Below, in pieces: positions 33,634 through 41,685 of a stretch of 59,744 nt of DNA; within the stretch, counting starts at the first letter, position 1; each line of letters opens with the position of its first letter. The notes beneath the pieces were generated by a model. The model was not told the origin of the DNA. It ran no database searches and saw only the letters and a list, made by a program, of their open reading frames with translations. The stretch is from Lachnospiraceae bacterium UBA7196. GTDB lineage: Bacteria > Bacillota > Clostridia > Lachnospirales > Lachnospiraceae. Location: positions 1 to 59,744 of the forward strand of contig DKUU01000024.1 of assembly GCA_002490835.1 (NCBI GenBank). The letters run 5' to 3'. The translations under genes and the position numbers were made by a program.

Positions 33634-34329
33634 TCAGATTCTTTCCAAAAGGCTGCCCGCCTGAAACGGTTTGGCGACAAAGCCGTCCGCTCCAAGCGCC
33701 ATCGCTTCTTTCACGACCGCCTCGCTGCATACCGCCGACAGCATGATCACCTTGATCTTCGGATATTCTTTCTTGATGATTTCAAGGACCTGCAGCCCGT
33801 TCATCCCCGGCATCTTGATATCCAGAATACACACATCGACGGGGACGCCGCAGGTCTCGCCTTTTAACATCTTCAGGCCTTCTTCCCCGCTGCCTGCCTG
33901 CAGGACCCTGTGCTGCTCGTGGCTTACCATATCTGTCACCATCATCCTCATAAAATCAGAATCGTCAATGACGAGCACCATCTTCGGCGTCTGATCCGGC
34001 TGCGGCACATAATCGAAGATGCTGTCGATCTGGCTCTGATTCAGCATTTTGTCATCCATCCCCTGTACGGATGCCAAAAGCTCCTGATATTCCGGCGCAG
34101 CCTCCTGCTCTTTTCCCGCATCCTGCGCAGCGTTGTCACAGCCCAGAAGCTTATCCGCAGACACCCCCAAAACCTTTACGATTTCCGGGATCATCGCAAT
34201 ATCCGGATAAGATACTCCGGTCTCCCACCTCGATACGGCCTGCGGTGTCACCAACAGCGCCGTCGCCAGCTCCTCCTGCGTCATATTCCGCAGCTTTCTG
34301 TATTCCTTGATCACATTCCCTGTCTTCAT
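33634..34329 (-). CDS. XRE helix-turn-helix fused to a CheY-like receiver, with a FliM-like linker
   Basis: 231 aa. An N-terminal XRE domain (residues 5-60, TQEELATALLVTPQAVSRWE), a linker, then a receiver domain with Asp122/Asp123, phospho-acceptor Asp170 (CILDIKMPG) and Lys220. The linker holds MLNQSQIDSIFD (95-106), very like the CheY-binding N-terminal peptide of FliM (LSQxEIDALL). I chose ATG 34329 (GGAGG 8 nt upstream) over the long frame from 34572. It follows the flavoprotein gene by 94 nt. Targets unknown; it may link chemotaxis-type phosphorylation to transcription. Confidence 0.85.
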   Translation of the reverse strand: MKTGNVIKEYRKLRNMTQEELATALLVTPQAVSRWETGVSYPDIAMIPEIVKVLGVSADKLLGCDNAAQDAGKEQEAAPEYQELLASVQGMDDKMLNQSQIDSIFDYVPQPDQTPKMVLVIDDSDFMRMMVTDMVSHEQHRVLQAGSGEEGLKMLKGETCGVPVDVCILDIKMPGMNGLQVLEIIKKEYPKIKVIMLSAVCSEAVVKEAMALGADGFVAKPFQAGSLLERI

Positions 34330-34423
34330 CAGTTCAGCCTCCTTAATCTGTATTACTATCAACATCTGTAATTTCATTCTAAGGGAAGCTGCGCCGCCTG
34401 TCACGCAAGCGCTGATTGAGTTT

Positions 34424-35464
34424 CTAAGCCATCTTAGCAAACGTAGCCGCCATGCCCCCGACAAGGCTCCACTGCCGCTGCATATAAGCCTGCAGTTCTT
34501 CCGTCCTTTTTCTGTAAGTTTCCCTGACTGATTCAGGCTGCCCGAAATTCTCCATGACCGCACAGGCCGCATGGTATCCGCTCTCCATCCCCGCGGATAT
34601 CCCCTCGCCCATCGGATTTAGGAATCCGGCCACTTCTCCGGCAAACAGGATACGCCCCACACCGTAATCCACGAGGCATCCCGGAATGATCTGCGGCATC
34701 AGCCATTTATCTTCCTTTGTCTGCCTGTCGATGCGCAGTCGATGGTTTTCTTTCATATAAGCAAGAAACCTTCTATAATAATGTGCGATCTGCTCCCTGT
34801 CTTTCACGGACACGCCAAGCACCAGCAGATCGTCCTTGACGTTAAACCAAGCGTCGTACTGCGAAAGCGCCGGCTGCAAGTACGCATAGAAGTAATGCGG
34901 ATCCAAGTCTATGCTGCCCTCGTTGAAGGTCTGATAAGTGGTTATGTATCCGGGTTCCGATGCCGACGAGGTCTGCCTAAAAATCCGCCGTTTCAACGTG
35001 CCGACAACGCCCTCGCAGTCGATCACATAGCCTGCGCGCACCGTATCCGTGCCTTCCCCGCCCAGACTGGCTTCCACAAAACCGTCCTTTTCCGTGCAGG
35101 ATACGACCGCCGTGCCGTCCTTAACTTCGGCCCCGCTCTCCTTCGCCTTCCCCGCCAGCCAGCCGTCAAAATGACTGCGCCATACGTTAAGCCCCTCCTG
35201 CTCGAAACGGTATTCCTTTCCCTTGTCATCCGTAAAGACCATGCCCCGGTTCTGCGTCGACGTACACAGGGCGGACGCAGGCACAGCCTCCCCGAAATAA
35301 GTCTTCACCAGATCCATCGACTTACGGATCAACACGCCCGAACAGGACTTGTACCTTGGCATTTTAAACTTTTCCAGTAACAGAATCTTTTTCCCTTTTT
35401 CCGCTAAAGTTTTGGCCGCCGTGCAGCCCGCAGGCCCCGCGCCGACCACCATCACGTCATACAT
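34424..35464 (-). CDS. FAD-dependent oxidoreductase, geranylgeranyl-reductase-like
   Basis: 346 aa. An N-terminal Rossmann motif (VVGAGPAGCTAAKTLAEKGK) binds FAD. The family feature PRYKSCSG and a second FAD-contact segment near the C-terminus (GRILFAGEVAGFLNPMGEGI) place it with the geranylgeranyl reductase/FixC-like flavoproteins. Substrate unknown. It lies 23 nt after the AmmeMemoRadiSam radical SAM gene, so it probably acts in or beside that system. Confidence 0.85.
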   Translation of the reverse strand: MYDVMVVGAGPAGCTAAKTLAEKGKKILLLEKFKMPRYKSCSGVLIRKSMDLVKTYFGEAVPASALCTSTQNRGMVFTDDKGKEYRFEQEGLNVWRSHFDGWLAGKAKESGAEVKDGTAVVSCTEKDGFVEASLGGEGTDTVRAGYVIDCEGVVGTLKRRIFRQTSSASEPGYITTYQTFNEGSIDLDPHYFYAYLQPALSQYDAWFNVKDDLLVLGVSVKDREQIAHYYRRFLAYMKENHRLRIDRQTKEDKWLMPQIIPGCLVDYGVGRILFAGEVAGFLNPMGEGISAGMESGYHAACAVMENFGQPESVRETYRKRTEELQAYMQRQWSLVGGMAATFAKMA

Positions 35465-35487
35465 CTATCTGCTATCCTTTCCGTCGG

Positions 35488-36324
35488 TCACACGTTCCCC
35501 ACATACACCTTTTCCAGATACTTCTCTGCTATCCCGGCAAGCCTGTAAAGCTGCTCCACATCCGTCGCCTCCCTGTCCCGCATTTGATAACGGGGAAAAA
35601 AGCGGGTGATATGAAGCGGGATCGTCGGACGCATAGCCGCTATCCACTTCGCCTGCGCTTCCATATCTTCCGGAGAATCGTTTTCACCCGGCACGATCAG
35701 CGTCGTCAGTTCTACATGACACGCTTCCTGCGCTCTGGCAATAAAAGCCTTGACCGTTTCAAGGTCCCCGCCCAGCTTCCGGTAGTATGCCTCCTGAAAA
35801 CCTTTCAGGTCAATATTCATCGCATCTGTCAAAGGCAGCAGCTTTTCAAGGATTTCCAAGGATGCCGTACCGTTCGTCACAAGGACGTTGCACATCCCGT
35901 ATTCCCGCACCAGCTTGGCCGTATCGCGGACAAACTCCCAGCCCGCCAGCGGTTCATTATAGGTAAAAGCTATGCCGATGTTCCCCGCCTCTTTCCGTTC
36001 CTTCCACGTCAATGCCAGATCCGCAAGCTGTCTTGGCGTGACCTGCTCTGCGTCAAGCCCCCTGCCGTCCGCCATGGAAATCTCGTGATTCTGGCAGAAC
36101 GGACAGCGCAGGTTGCAGCCGAAGCTGCCCACAGACAGGATCGTGCTTCCCGGATGAAAATCATAGAGAGGCTTCTTTTCAATGGGATCAAGCGCCAGAG
36201 ACGTGATCTGGCCGTAATTTGCGCAGACGATCTTTCCGCCCTCATTTTTTCTGGCCCTGCACAACCCCGTCTGACCGGGTTCCAGCGCGCAGTGGTGCAT
36301 ACATACCTCGCAAATTGTTTTCAT
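35488..36324 (-). CDS. amrS: AmmeMemoRadiSam system radical SAM enzyme
   Basis: 278 aa. N-terminal cysteine-rich motif (CEVCMHHCALEPGQTGLC) typical of this family, then the radical SAM cluster motif in GCNLRCPFC. It should bind a 4Fe-4S cluster and SAM. The fused AmrAB partner is encoded just upstream, which supports the assignment; the reaction of the system in bacteria is not established. The ATG at 36324 has GAGG nearby; a GTG one codon earlier is possible. Confidence 0.9.
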   Translation of the reverse strand: MKTICEVCMHHCALEPGQTGLCRARKNEGGKIVCANYGQITSLALDPIEKKPLYDFHPGSTILSVGSFGCNLRCPFCQNHEISMADGRGLDAEQVTPRQLADLALTWKERKEAGNIGIAFTYNEPLAGWEFVRDTAKLVREYGMCNVLVTNGTASLEILEKLLPLTDAMNIDLKGFQEAYYRKLGGDLETVKAFIARAQEACHVELTTLIVPGENDSPEDMEAQAKWIAAMRPTIPLHITRFFPRYQMRDREATDVEQLYRLAGIAEKYLEKVYVGNV

Positions 36325-36403
36325 CACACCTCAGCTCCTGTTTCTTCGTATTCTGACGCATATTTGAACCGCCGAACAAGGGAATCTGCCAGCCGCTTAA
36401 CTT

Positions 36404-37789
36404 TTAGTAGTGCCGTATCACCTCGAACCGTTCCAGCTCTACGCTCTCATAATCCCTGATCCCCGCCTTCTGCTTCGCTATCGCGATCTGCTCCTCCACC
36501 GTGTCTATCCCCTCCAGATTCGGCAAAAGCAGCCCGCGTCTTGCGCCCTTTGTCACGATGACGCCGTAGCGTTTCACATCAAGCTCCTCCGGTGAAGAAA
36601 TCTTTTCCGTCTCCCCCAGCACATCGACACTGATCGAAAGGCGCTCCACCTCCCAGTCTTCCACGGGAGAAAATCGGGGATCTTCCGAGCAGGCGCTGAC
36701 GGCATTGCGCATGATCTCTTCCGCAAGGGAATCTCTGACTGCCTGAATGGTGCCGATACATCCTCTGAGCCTTCCGTCCTCCTTCAGGGAGACAAAGGCG
36801 CCCGCCCTGTTTTGATATAATTCCGCCGGCAGTCCCTGCGGCATCTGCGGTAACTTCCCCGTCTCTACAAATGACTCAATCGTATATCTCGCCAGCCTGA
36901 CATACGCATCTTCCTGTTCCCGTCTGGCAAGAAGCGCCCGCCGCTCCTTCTCCTCATACTGCTCCAAAAAATTCCGCGTCTCATCTTCCCCGCAGGGCCA
37001 GTAGGCACAGATGCCGTATCCCACCCCGAAAGGCCCCTCGTAGGAAAGCCGCTTGGCCTCCACACCCGTCCGGTCAAACGCGCCCGCCATGATGGTAAAG
37101 GAGCGATGCCCGCACTCCGCCGCCTTCTCGCAGAAGTCTTCCGAGAACTCCAACAATTCCCCAAAAGCGCCCCTGCCCATCACATCCATGATCCGCGCGT
37201 CGTAGGCCGGCCCCTCCGCCTGATAGCCGTATGGCCCGTCCTCTTTCAGCTTATGGGATAAGTCGCCGCTGGCGATCACCACCGTATTTCGTTCAAGGGC
37301 TTCCGCCGCCGCCTGAATGCACTTTCCCAGCCGATAATGCGCCGTCAGGGACATGCCCGACAGACCGATTCTTACCAGACGGTATCCCGTCCAATATTGA
37401 TTGATAAAATAAAGCGGCACCATCGTACCATGATCGAGCTTCCGCTCCCGTTCCCCCATCGTCCCCGCGTCTAAGCCGATCTCCTCCGCCACATTGCAGA
37501 GCACACGGACAAATTCCGTATCATAGGAAACTTCCATGGATGTGTGTCTGGCGCGGAACTGCCCGAAGTCACCCCTTGCGCCCTCTCCGGGAGAGATGTG
37601 AAAATAGTCCGCATACATGGTCTGGTGCGGAGACAAAAGCACGATCGTCTCCGGCCGTATGCGGCCGATCTCCGCCGCCGCGCTTTGGTAGGCGTCGATC
37701 GTATTTTGGATTTTCTTTTCCTCGCCGCCGCCCACATCGGGTATGATGAGGGGCGGGTGCGGCACCATGAAGCCTGCTGAAATTCCCAT
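36404..37789 (-). CDS. AmmeMemoRadiSam protein: fused Memo-like and AMMECR1 domains
   Basis: 461 aa. The N-terminal half (VPHPPLIIPDVGGGEEK, SPHQTMYADYF, ASGDLSHKL) is the Memo/LigB-like non-haem-iron fold. The C-terminal half is AMMECR1 with the signature LRGCIGTIQ. In many bacteria these are two genes (AmrB and AmrA); here they are one chain. AGGAGG lies 6 nt before the ATG. The operon continues to the radical SAM enzyme after 79 nt. Confidence 0.92.
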   Translation of the reverse strand: MGISAGFMVPHPPLIIPDVGGGEEKKIQNTIDAYQSAAAEIGRIRPETIVLLSPHQTMYADYFHISPGEGARGDFGQFRARHTSMEVSYDTEFVRVLCNVAEEIGLDAGTMGERERKLDHGTMVPLYFINQYWTGYRLVRIGLSGMSLTAHYRLGKCIQAAAEALERNTVVIASGDLSHKLKEDGPYGYQAEGPAYDARIMDVMGRGAFGELLEFSEDFCEKAAECGHRSFTIMAGAFDRTGVEAKRLSYEGPFGVGYGICAYWPCGEDETRNFLEQYEEKERRALLARREQEDAYVRLARYTIESFVETGKLPQMPQGLPAELYQNRAGAFVSLKEDGRLRGCIGTIQAVRDSLAEEIMRNAVSACSEDPRFSPVEDWEVERLSISVDVLGETEKISSPEELDVKRYGVIVTKGARRGLLLPNLEGIDTVEEQIAIAKQKAGIRDYESVELERFEVIRHY

Positions 37790-37799
37790 AATGATCCTC

Positions 37800-38459
37800 C
37801 TATGATTCCCTGTACAGCCGCCACCCCATCAGCACGATCCACACATAGGCCAATGTTTTCGGAATCATCAGCATACCGATGATCGGGAACGTTCCGCTGA
37901 ACAGGACGACAGGCAGATAAAAGCCAAACGATAAGGCAACTGCCAGAGGCATGAAACGAAAGACAGCATCGCCCGCCCTTTTTGCCTCCTGTGCGAAAAT
38001 GATGATGATAATAAGGCCCATGACGGCGAACGGGATGTTGCGAAGCACGCCATATAAAAGCGGCTGGCGATACGTAAGCCACTGATTCTGGGGAAGCAGG
38101 CAAAGGGCGATCCGCAAGGCGGAAAGCGCCCACATCGCCGTCGTAAGTTTCTTTCTTCCTTCTATCTGATAGCGGTCGCGCCAGATATAATATAAAAGCA
38201 GATAGAAAATCGTCATCGTAATAGAAGTGATGAGTTTCCCAACGCCAAGCGCCGCCGCATTTGCCTCCAGACCAATCGTCCAAAGCGCATAGGCACGCGG
38301 AACAAGGTGGAAGGAGTCGCCCGCACCGAGCAGCGCCGCCATCAGGCCGGCCTTCTTTACCAGCGGGTCCTTTCCCTTTAAAAACATCGTAAGTCCTGCG
38401 ACCAGTGCAAATGTGAGATAACATACGTCAAATACGGTTTCTGCGATTGCCTGCGGCAT
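37800..38459 (-). CDS. Multispanning membrane protein of unknown function
   Basis: 219 aa with about seven hydrophobic segments and short charged loops (GDSFHLVPRAYALW is a distinctive loop). I do not recognise a named family. I chose ATG 38459 (GGGAGG 8 nt upstream); the 38486 start would translate the ribosome-binding site. Eleven nt before the AmrAB gene, so probably co-transcribed with the AmmeMemoRadiSam set. Confidence 0.72.
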   Translation of the reverse strand: MPQAIAETVFDVCYLTFALVAGLTMFLKGKDPLVKKAGLMAALLGAGDSFHLVPRAYALWTIGLEANAAALGVGKLITSITMTIFYLLLYYIWRDRYQIEGRKKLTTAMWALSALRIALCLLPQNQWLTYRQPLLYGVLRNIPFAVMGLIIIIIFAQEAKRAGDAVFRFMPLAVALSFGFYLPVVLFSGTFPIIGMLMIPKTLAYVWIVLMGWRLYRES

Positions 38460-38508
38460 GATGATTCCCTCCCCTTCATTTTTCAATCATCTTTCTAATT
38501 TCACACAT

Positions 38509-39072
38509 TCATTGGGCTCTCCGGCAAAACTCCCTCGTCTTTTCCATCACATCCCTCAAGTTCTCAATATTTTTCATGGTATCTTCACATTCAAGCGAAT
38601 GATTGCATCCCTCATATACCGCGATCGGGATATGATTCTCTCCTGCCAGATGGACGATCTCCTCCGGATCGCTCCACGGGTCCGCCGTGCCGATAAAGGC
38701 GACCGCCTGCTTGGGCGCAAACTGAAACGTCTGCGTCAGCGGCGTATACAAAATGTGCCTTGCCCTGTCTAGTCCATATTTCTTTGCATAGGACGCCGCA
38801 ATAATCGTCCCCACGCTTTTGGATACAAAAAGCACTTCTTCATAATCATCCCAAACCATATCCGCCAATTGCGCCTGCGCCTGAGAAAACAGCACCTCGT
38901 ACGCTTCCTGCATTTTTTTAGCATTGCCGCGGATATTACCGGCATGGTAGGTGTAGTTAATATTTCTGTACTCTTGATATCCCTGTTCATAAGCAATATC
39001 TCTGCCATAATATAACAAGGGTTTGTCGCAGTGGTAACCTATGCCCGGAAAATAAACAGCTATCTTTGCCAT
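38509..39072 (-). CDS. Small alpha/beta hydrolase
   Basis: 187 aa, cytoplasmic. The nucleophile elbow is SKSVGT, with a likely acid in GTADPW and His in GCNHSLE, giving a complete Ser-Asp-His triad in a short fold without a large lid. Substrate unknown. GGGAG lies 6 nt before the ATG. Located 49 nt upstream of the membrane protein gene. Confidence 0.78.
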   Translation of the reverse strand: MAKIAVYFPGIGYHCDKPLLYYGRDIAYEQGYQEYRNINYTYHAGNIRGNAKKMQEAYEVLFSQAQAQLADMVWDDYEEVLFVSKSVGTIIAASYAKKYGLDRARHILYTPLTQTFQFAPKQAVAFIGTADPWSDPEEIVHLAGENHIPIAVYEGCNHSLECEDTMKNIENLRDVMEKTREFCRRAQ

Positions 39073-39133
39073 ATGATACTCCCTTTATTCGTTTTACGCC
39101 CCAAATCAGGCTTTCTCTGACAATACACTCTTC

Positions 39134-39556
39134 CTAATCTGCGGCGGTAGATACCGCCCTGCCGAAGTTACGGCCAAACAATACGCCGGCCAGCAAGAGC
39201 GAAGCACCCAGACCTGTGTAAAAGACGGCAATAAACCGCTCCGGCGCCAATCCGCTCACCCGCAGACCAATCCCGCCTGTCATCATCACCGCCATAACTG
39301 CAAAAGCTTTTCCATCAAAGAATTTGAGGAAAAATTGCCGTTCCTCCTCATAAGAACAGATTCTGGCCGTATGCTTCTTCACCAGCTTCCCAAAGATAAA
39401 TTTCTGGAACACAACAAAAACCAGCGCAGACAACAAGAAATTCAAAGCGGACCGATATGACGGGTACGCAATCAATCCTATGCGAAGAATGTTAACTCCC
39501 GCCGCACTCCATACCAGACAGGCAAGAAGCAGCAGCGTATTTCGTTTTACTTTCAT
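39134..39556 (-). CDS. Small membrane protein, about four spans
   Basis: 140 aa with four hydrophobic stretches (LLLLACLVWSAAGVNILRIG, FLLSALVFVVFQKFIFG, FAVMAVMMTGGIGLRV, FYTGLGASLLLAGVLFG). No family recognised. I chose ATG 39556 because GGAGG lies just upstream. Stands alone between two minus-strand groups; the 61 nt after it hold nothing clear. Confidence 0.65.
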   Translation of the reverse strand: MKVKRNTLLLLACLVWSAAGVNILRIGLIAYPSYRSALNFLLSALVFVVFQKFIFGKLVKKHTARICSYEEERQFFLKFFDGKAFAVMAVMMTGGIGLRVSGLAPERFIAVFYTGLGASLLLAGVLFGRNFGRAVSTAAD

Positions 39557-39768
39557 AAACTGCCTCCTTGATTGGACATCGTTCCGTTTTCGGGATAAAC
39601 ACAATTTATATCCCTCATTATAAGGCTAAGCCGCCACGAATTCAATACGCATGGATCGTTTTGACCATAAGCCGCTTTTCTGATGGATATTTGGAAAAAG
39701 AAGAAGCCGTAGAACTGCTCGAAGAAAGATTATCCGCGGTGATACTGCTCATCGCCATGGTCAGTATC

Positions 39769-39963
39769 TCATTCCGGCTGTTTTTTCGCCAGCCACCCTC
39801 TGAATAATCCGCCTTGAAATACAGAAATAATGATGAAAAAGATATTGGCAAAAATAATCAACGCAAAAGAAGGAATCAAAATACGGGTGACATTCAGCAT
39901 CACACCGGCGTACTGATCTGTTCCTTTTTTAGACAAGTCATTTCGCGAAACAGGAACGGGCAT
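39769..39963 (-). CDS. Possible small single-span membrane protein
   Basis: 64 aa with one clear membrane span (ILIPSFALIIFANIFFIIIS) and a basic tail. It starts 5 nt after the stop of the flavodoxin-like gene and has only a weak AGG before the ATG. It may be a real small gene or the remains of a longer membrane protein. From 39605 to 39768 I see no supported gene. Confidence 0.4.
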   Translation of the reverse strand: MPVPVSRNDLSKKGTDQYAGVMLNVTRILIPSFALIIFANIFFIIISVFQGGLFRGWLAKKQPE

Positions 39964-39968
39964 TATAC

Positions 39969-40451
39969 CTAATCTTCCAACCCGGTAAAATCATTCAGGA
40001 AAATTGCTCCTGATTTTTCAAATCCGTCGTTGATCGCATTTCTTTGTGCCGTGTAACAAAATGTCTCCTTTTTCTGTGCCGAAGTATCGCCATACACGAT
40101 CACCTTGAATAAATCATGTTTTCCATAGCGCAGCGTATGGTGCATCTGCTTTCCCCGATAAGTACTTAACGGTGTGGAAGTGCCTATACTTCTGTCAAGC
40201 ACATTTTTCACCGCTGGGCTGTAAGTCCCATATAGATTCTCCGTAATTATGATCAGCTCGTCCGCCTGTCCGATCACGCGGGCCGCCTGCTGCAGGCTGT
40301 CTTTCATATAACATTCCGCCGGGTGCTTCGTCCAGCAGCCAAAGCAGCCCTGACAGGGAGCATATTTCCCGTCCGCATGAATGAGCGCGTCGCATTTTGC
40401 GCGAAGCATTTCATGATATTGCATGTCCAGATCGTGTATGATTACTTTCAT
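39969..40451 (-). CDS. Flavodoxin-fold NAD(P)H-dependent reductase
   Basis: 160 aa. The cysteine-rich segment CQGCFGCWTKHPAECYMKD and the following ADELIIITENLYGTYSPAVK are typical of FMN-dependent reductases of the iron-sulfur flavoprotein/MdaB group. It likely reduces quinones, nitro compounds or other electrophiles in the cytoplasm. A strong promoter and an overlapping palindrome lie about 100-130 nt upstream, so it is probably inducible. Confidence 0.82.
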   Translation of the reverse strand: MKVIIHDLDMQYHEMLRAKCDALIHADGKYAPCQGCFGCWTKHPAECYMKDSLQQAARVIGQADELIIITENLYGTYSPAVKNVLDRSIGTSTPLSTYRGKQMHHTLRYGKHDLFKVIVYGDTSAQKKETFCYTAQRNAINDGFEKSGAIFLNDFTGLED

Positions 40452-40541
40452 GATTCATCAATTCCTAAGTGTCATAAACTCCCGATTGAATAATAAGGTC
40501 ATCAGACTCATTTATCAATCTTGTTTTCTTCTTGTTTCATA

Positions 40542-40575
40542 ATTCACGTTATATAATGCAAATTATAATGTGAAT
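40542..40575. promoter_or_regulatory. Imperfect palindrome over the reductase promoter
   Basis: ATTCACGTTATATAAT and ATTATAATGTGAAT face each other across the -10 box and start site of the reductase promoter. The arms are AT-rich, which suits a MarR/HxlR-type redox or xenobiotic sensor. No such regulator gene is adjacent. Confidence 0.5.
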
Positions 40576-40590
40576 CGTCTTCTTTGTCAA
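40562..40590 (-). promoter_or_regulatory. Perfect-consensus promoter of the reductase gene
   Basis: On the minus strand TTGACA (40590-40585), 17-bp spacer, TATAAT (40567-40562). From 40591 to 40775 no gene is supported. Confidence 0.8.
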
Positions 40591-40775
40591 GTAAACTTTC
40601 TTAGGATCAATTTTAAAAGCCCCGCTCACGCATAATGATATCTTTCCTTATTCCTGACAAAAAACAAAAGAAAAAATCAAAAATCCGTTCCTTGCCATCG
40701 CATAAACCGTCGTCCCCTTTCCGGAAAAAGACCAACCAGACGGACCAGTTCCATCCACGCCGGGATAAACGCCGT

Positions 40776-41399
40776 TTACGCAAACCCATCAAGATACCGC
40801 TGCAGCGCATCCGCCAGTTTTCCAATATGCACGCCGTCCACAAAGGAGTGGTGTACCTGCACGGAAAACGGCAGCATCACCCTACCATCCCGCATCACAT
40901 ATTTTCCCCAGTCAATCATCGGCGTCGCGTTATCCTTCCTTCCTGATTCCGTATGGGAAATGTGCGTGAACGACACCCATGGGAAGGAAGAAAACTGGTA
41001 GATATCGTTTGCCATCGGGCCGGTGAAATACTCCCTCTGCTTCATTACCGTATCGGCGGCAAGCGCGACATATTCCTCCATGCTATCTTTCATCTCCACG
41101 TTGACTACTTTAAAAAGTTCGCTGCCCGCATCCAGATAAGTAAAAGATGTATTGATCTTGTCGTAAACAACCGGCTTTCCATCCAGAAAGCGGCAGCGGA
41201 ATGCCTCGATCTCATTCGCGCATTTCGTGACGGCAAATACAAAGGAGAAGGTAAAGGAATATCCCCGCTCTTTGATTTTCTCTAAGAAATTCGTAATATC
41301 CAGCTCAAAAGTTACGCAGTACTGCGGCTGCACGCTGTTTCTGAAAATCTGACAGTGCATCGCCCTGTCCCATGTTGCCATATCAATTTCCCTCGTCAT
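40776..41399 (-). CDS. Chloramphenicol-acetyltransferase-like O-acetyltransferase
   Basis: 207 aa, close to the usual CAT length of about 215. The CAT active-site motif HHSFVDGVH (HHxxxDG) is present near residue 187, and the N-terminal half (YCVTFELDITNF, YSFTFSFVFAVTKCANEIE) has the CAT fold pattern. It may acetylate chloramphenicol or another hydroxyl compound; the family contains both. I chose ATG 41399 with GGAGG 5 nt upstream. The promoter carries tandem repeats, so it may be induced. Confidence 0.85.
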   Translation of the reverse strand: MTREIDMATWDRAMHCQIFRNSVQPQYCVTFELDITNFLEKIKERGYSFTFSFVFAVTKCANEIEAFRCRFLDGKPVVYDKINTSFTYLDAGSELFKVVNVEMKDSMEEYVALAADTVMKQREYFTGPMANDIYQFSSFPWVSFTHISHTESGRKDNATPMIDWGKYVMRDGRVMLPFSVQVHHSFVDGVHIGKLADALQRYLDGFA

Positions 41400-41451
41400 A
41401 CGCTCCTCCTTTTCGTTATGAATCCTATCGTTCTCTCCTGTTTCAGTCGCC

Positions 41452-41480
41452 ATTATACCACGTACATTGTATGATGTCAA
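41452..41480 (-). promoter_or_regulatory. Perfect-consensus promoter of the CAT-like gene
   Basis: On the minus strand TTGACA (41480-41475), 17-bp spacer, TATAAT (41457-41452). The leader to the ATG is about 50 nt. Confidence 0.82.
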
Positions 41481-41496
41481 TATGTTGTATGATGTC
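41467..41496. repeat. 12-bp tandem repeat over the CAT-like promoter
   Basis: TTGTATGATGTC occurs at 41467-41478 and 41485-41496, an 18-nt period. The first copy lies in the spacer and -35 box, the second just upstream. It is probably a binding site for a repressor or activator. From 41497 to 41650 I see no gene. Confidence 0.6.
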
Positions 41497-41651
41497 TATA
41501 GGCGATCGAGTAGTGCATTTTCTTTACCCTGACCGCCGCGCGATTCATTTTCCTCTGCGCAATCGATTAGGGAAGATTTTCACTCTGCTCGCCGCGCGGG
41601 GAGCACGTTGCATAAGCAACCCTTTCATCTGTGCTCCCTGTGAGTAAAAAA

Positions 41652-41672
41652 GGACTTACCATTCCGTAAGCC
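41652..41672 (-). terminator. Terminator of the FadR-type regulator gene
   Basis: Minus strand GGCTTAC, GGAATG loop, GTAAGTCC, then TTTTTT. It lies 13 nt after the regulator stop. Confidence 0.8.
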
Positions 41673-41685
41673 CCTGCATTCACTG

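Noticed and set aside
34330..34572. N-terminal extension of the XRE-receiver frame
   Set aside because: Antisense-like Arg/Leu/Ser-rich text overlapping the flavoprotein gene; the GGAGG site supports the ATG at 34329.
39568..39807. 79-aa plus-strand frame ending with DGYLEKEEAVELLEERLSA
   Set aside because: The helical stretch looks protein-like, but the first half does not and there is no ribosome-binding site; could be a gene fragment but cannot be supported.
40613..40843. 76-aa minus-strand frame after the CAT-like gene
   Set aside because: Overlaps the end of the CAT-like gene, Trp/Arg-rich, no recognisable feature.
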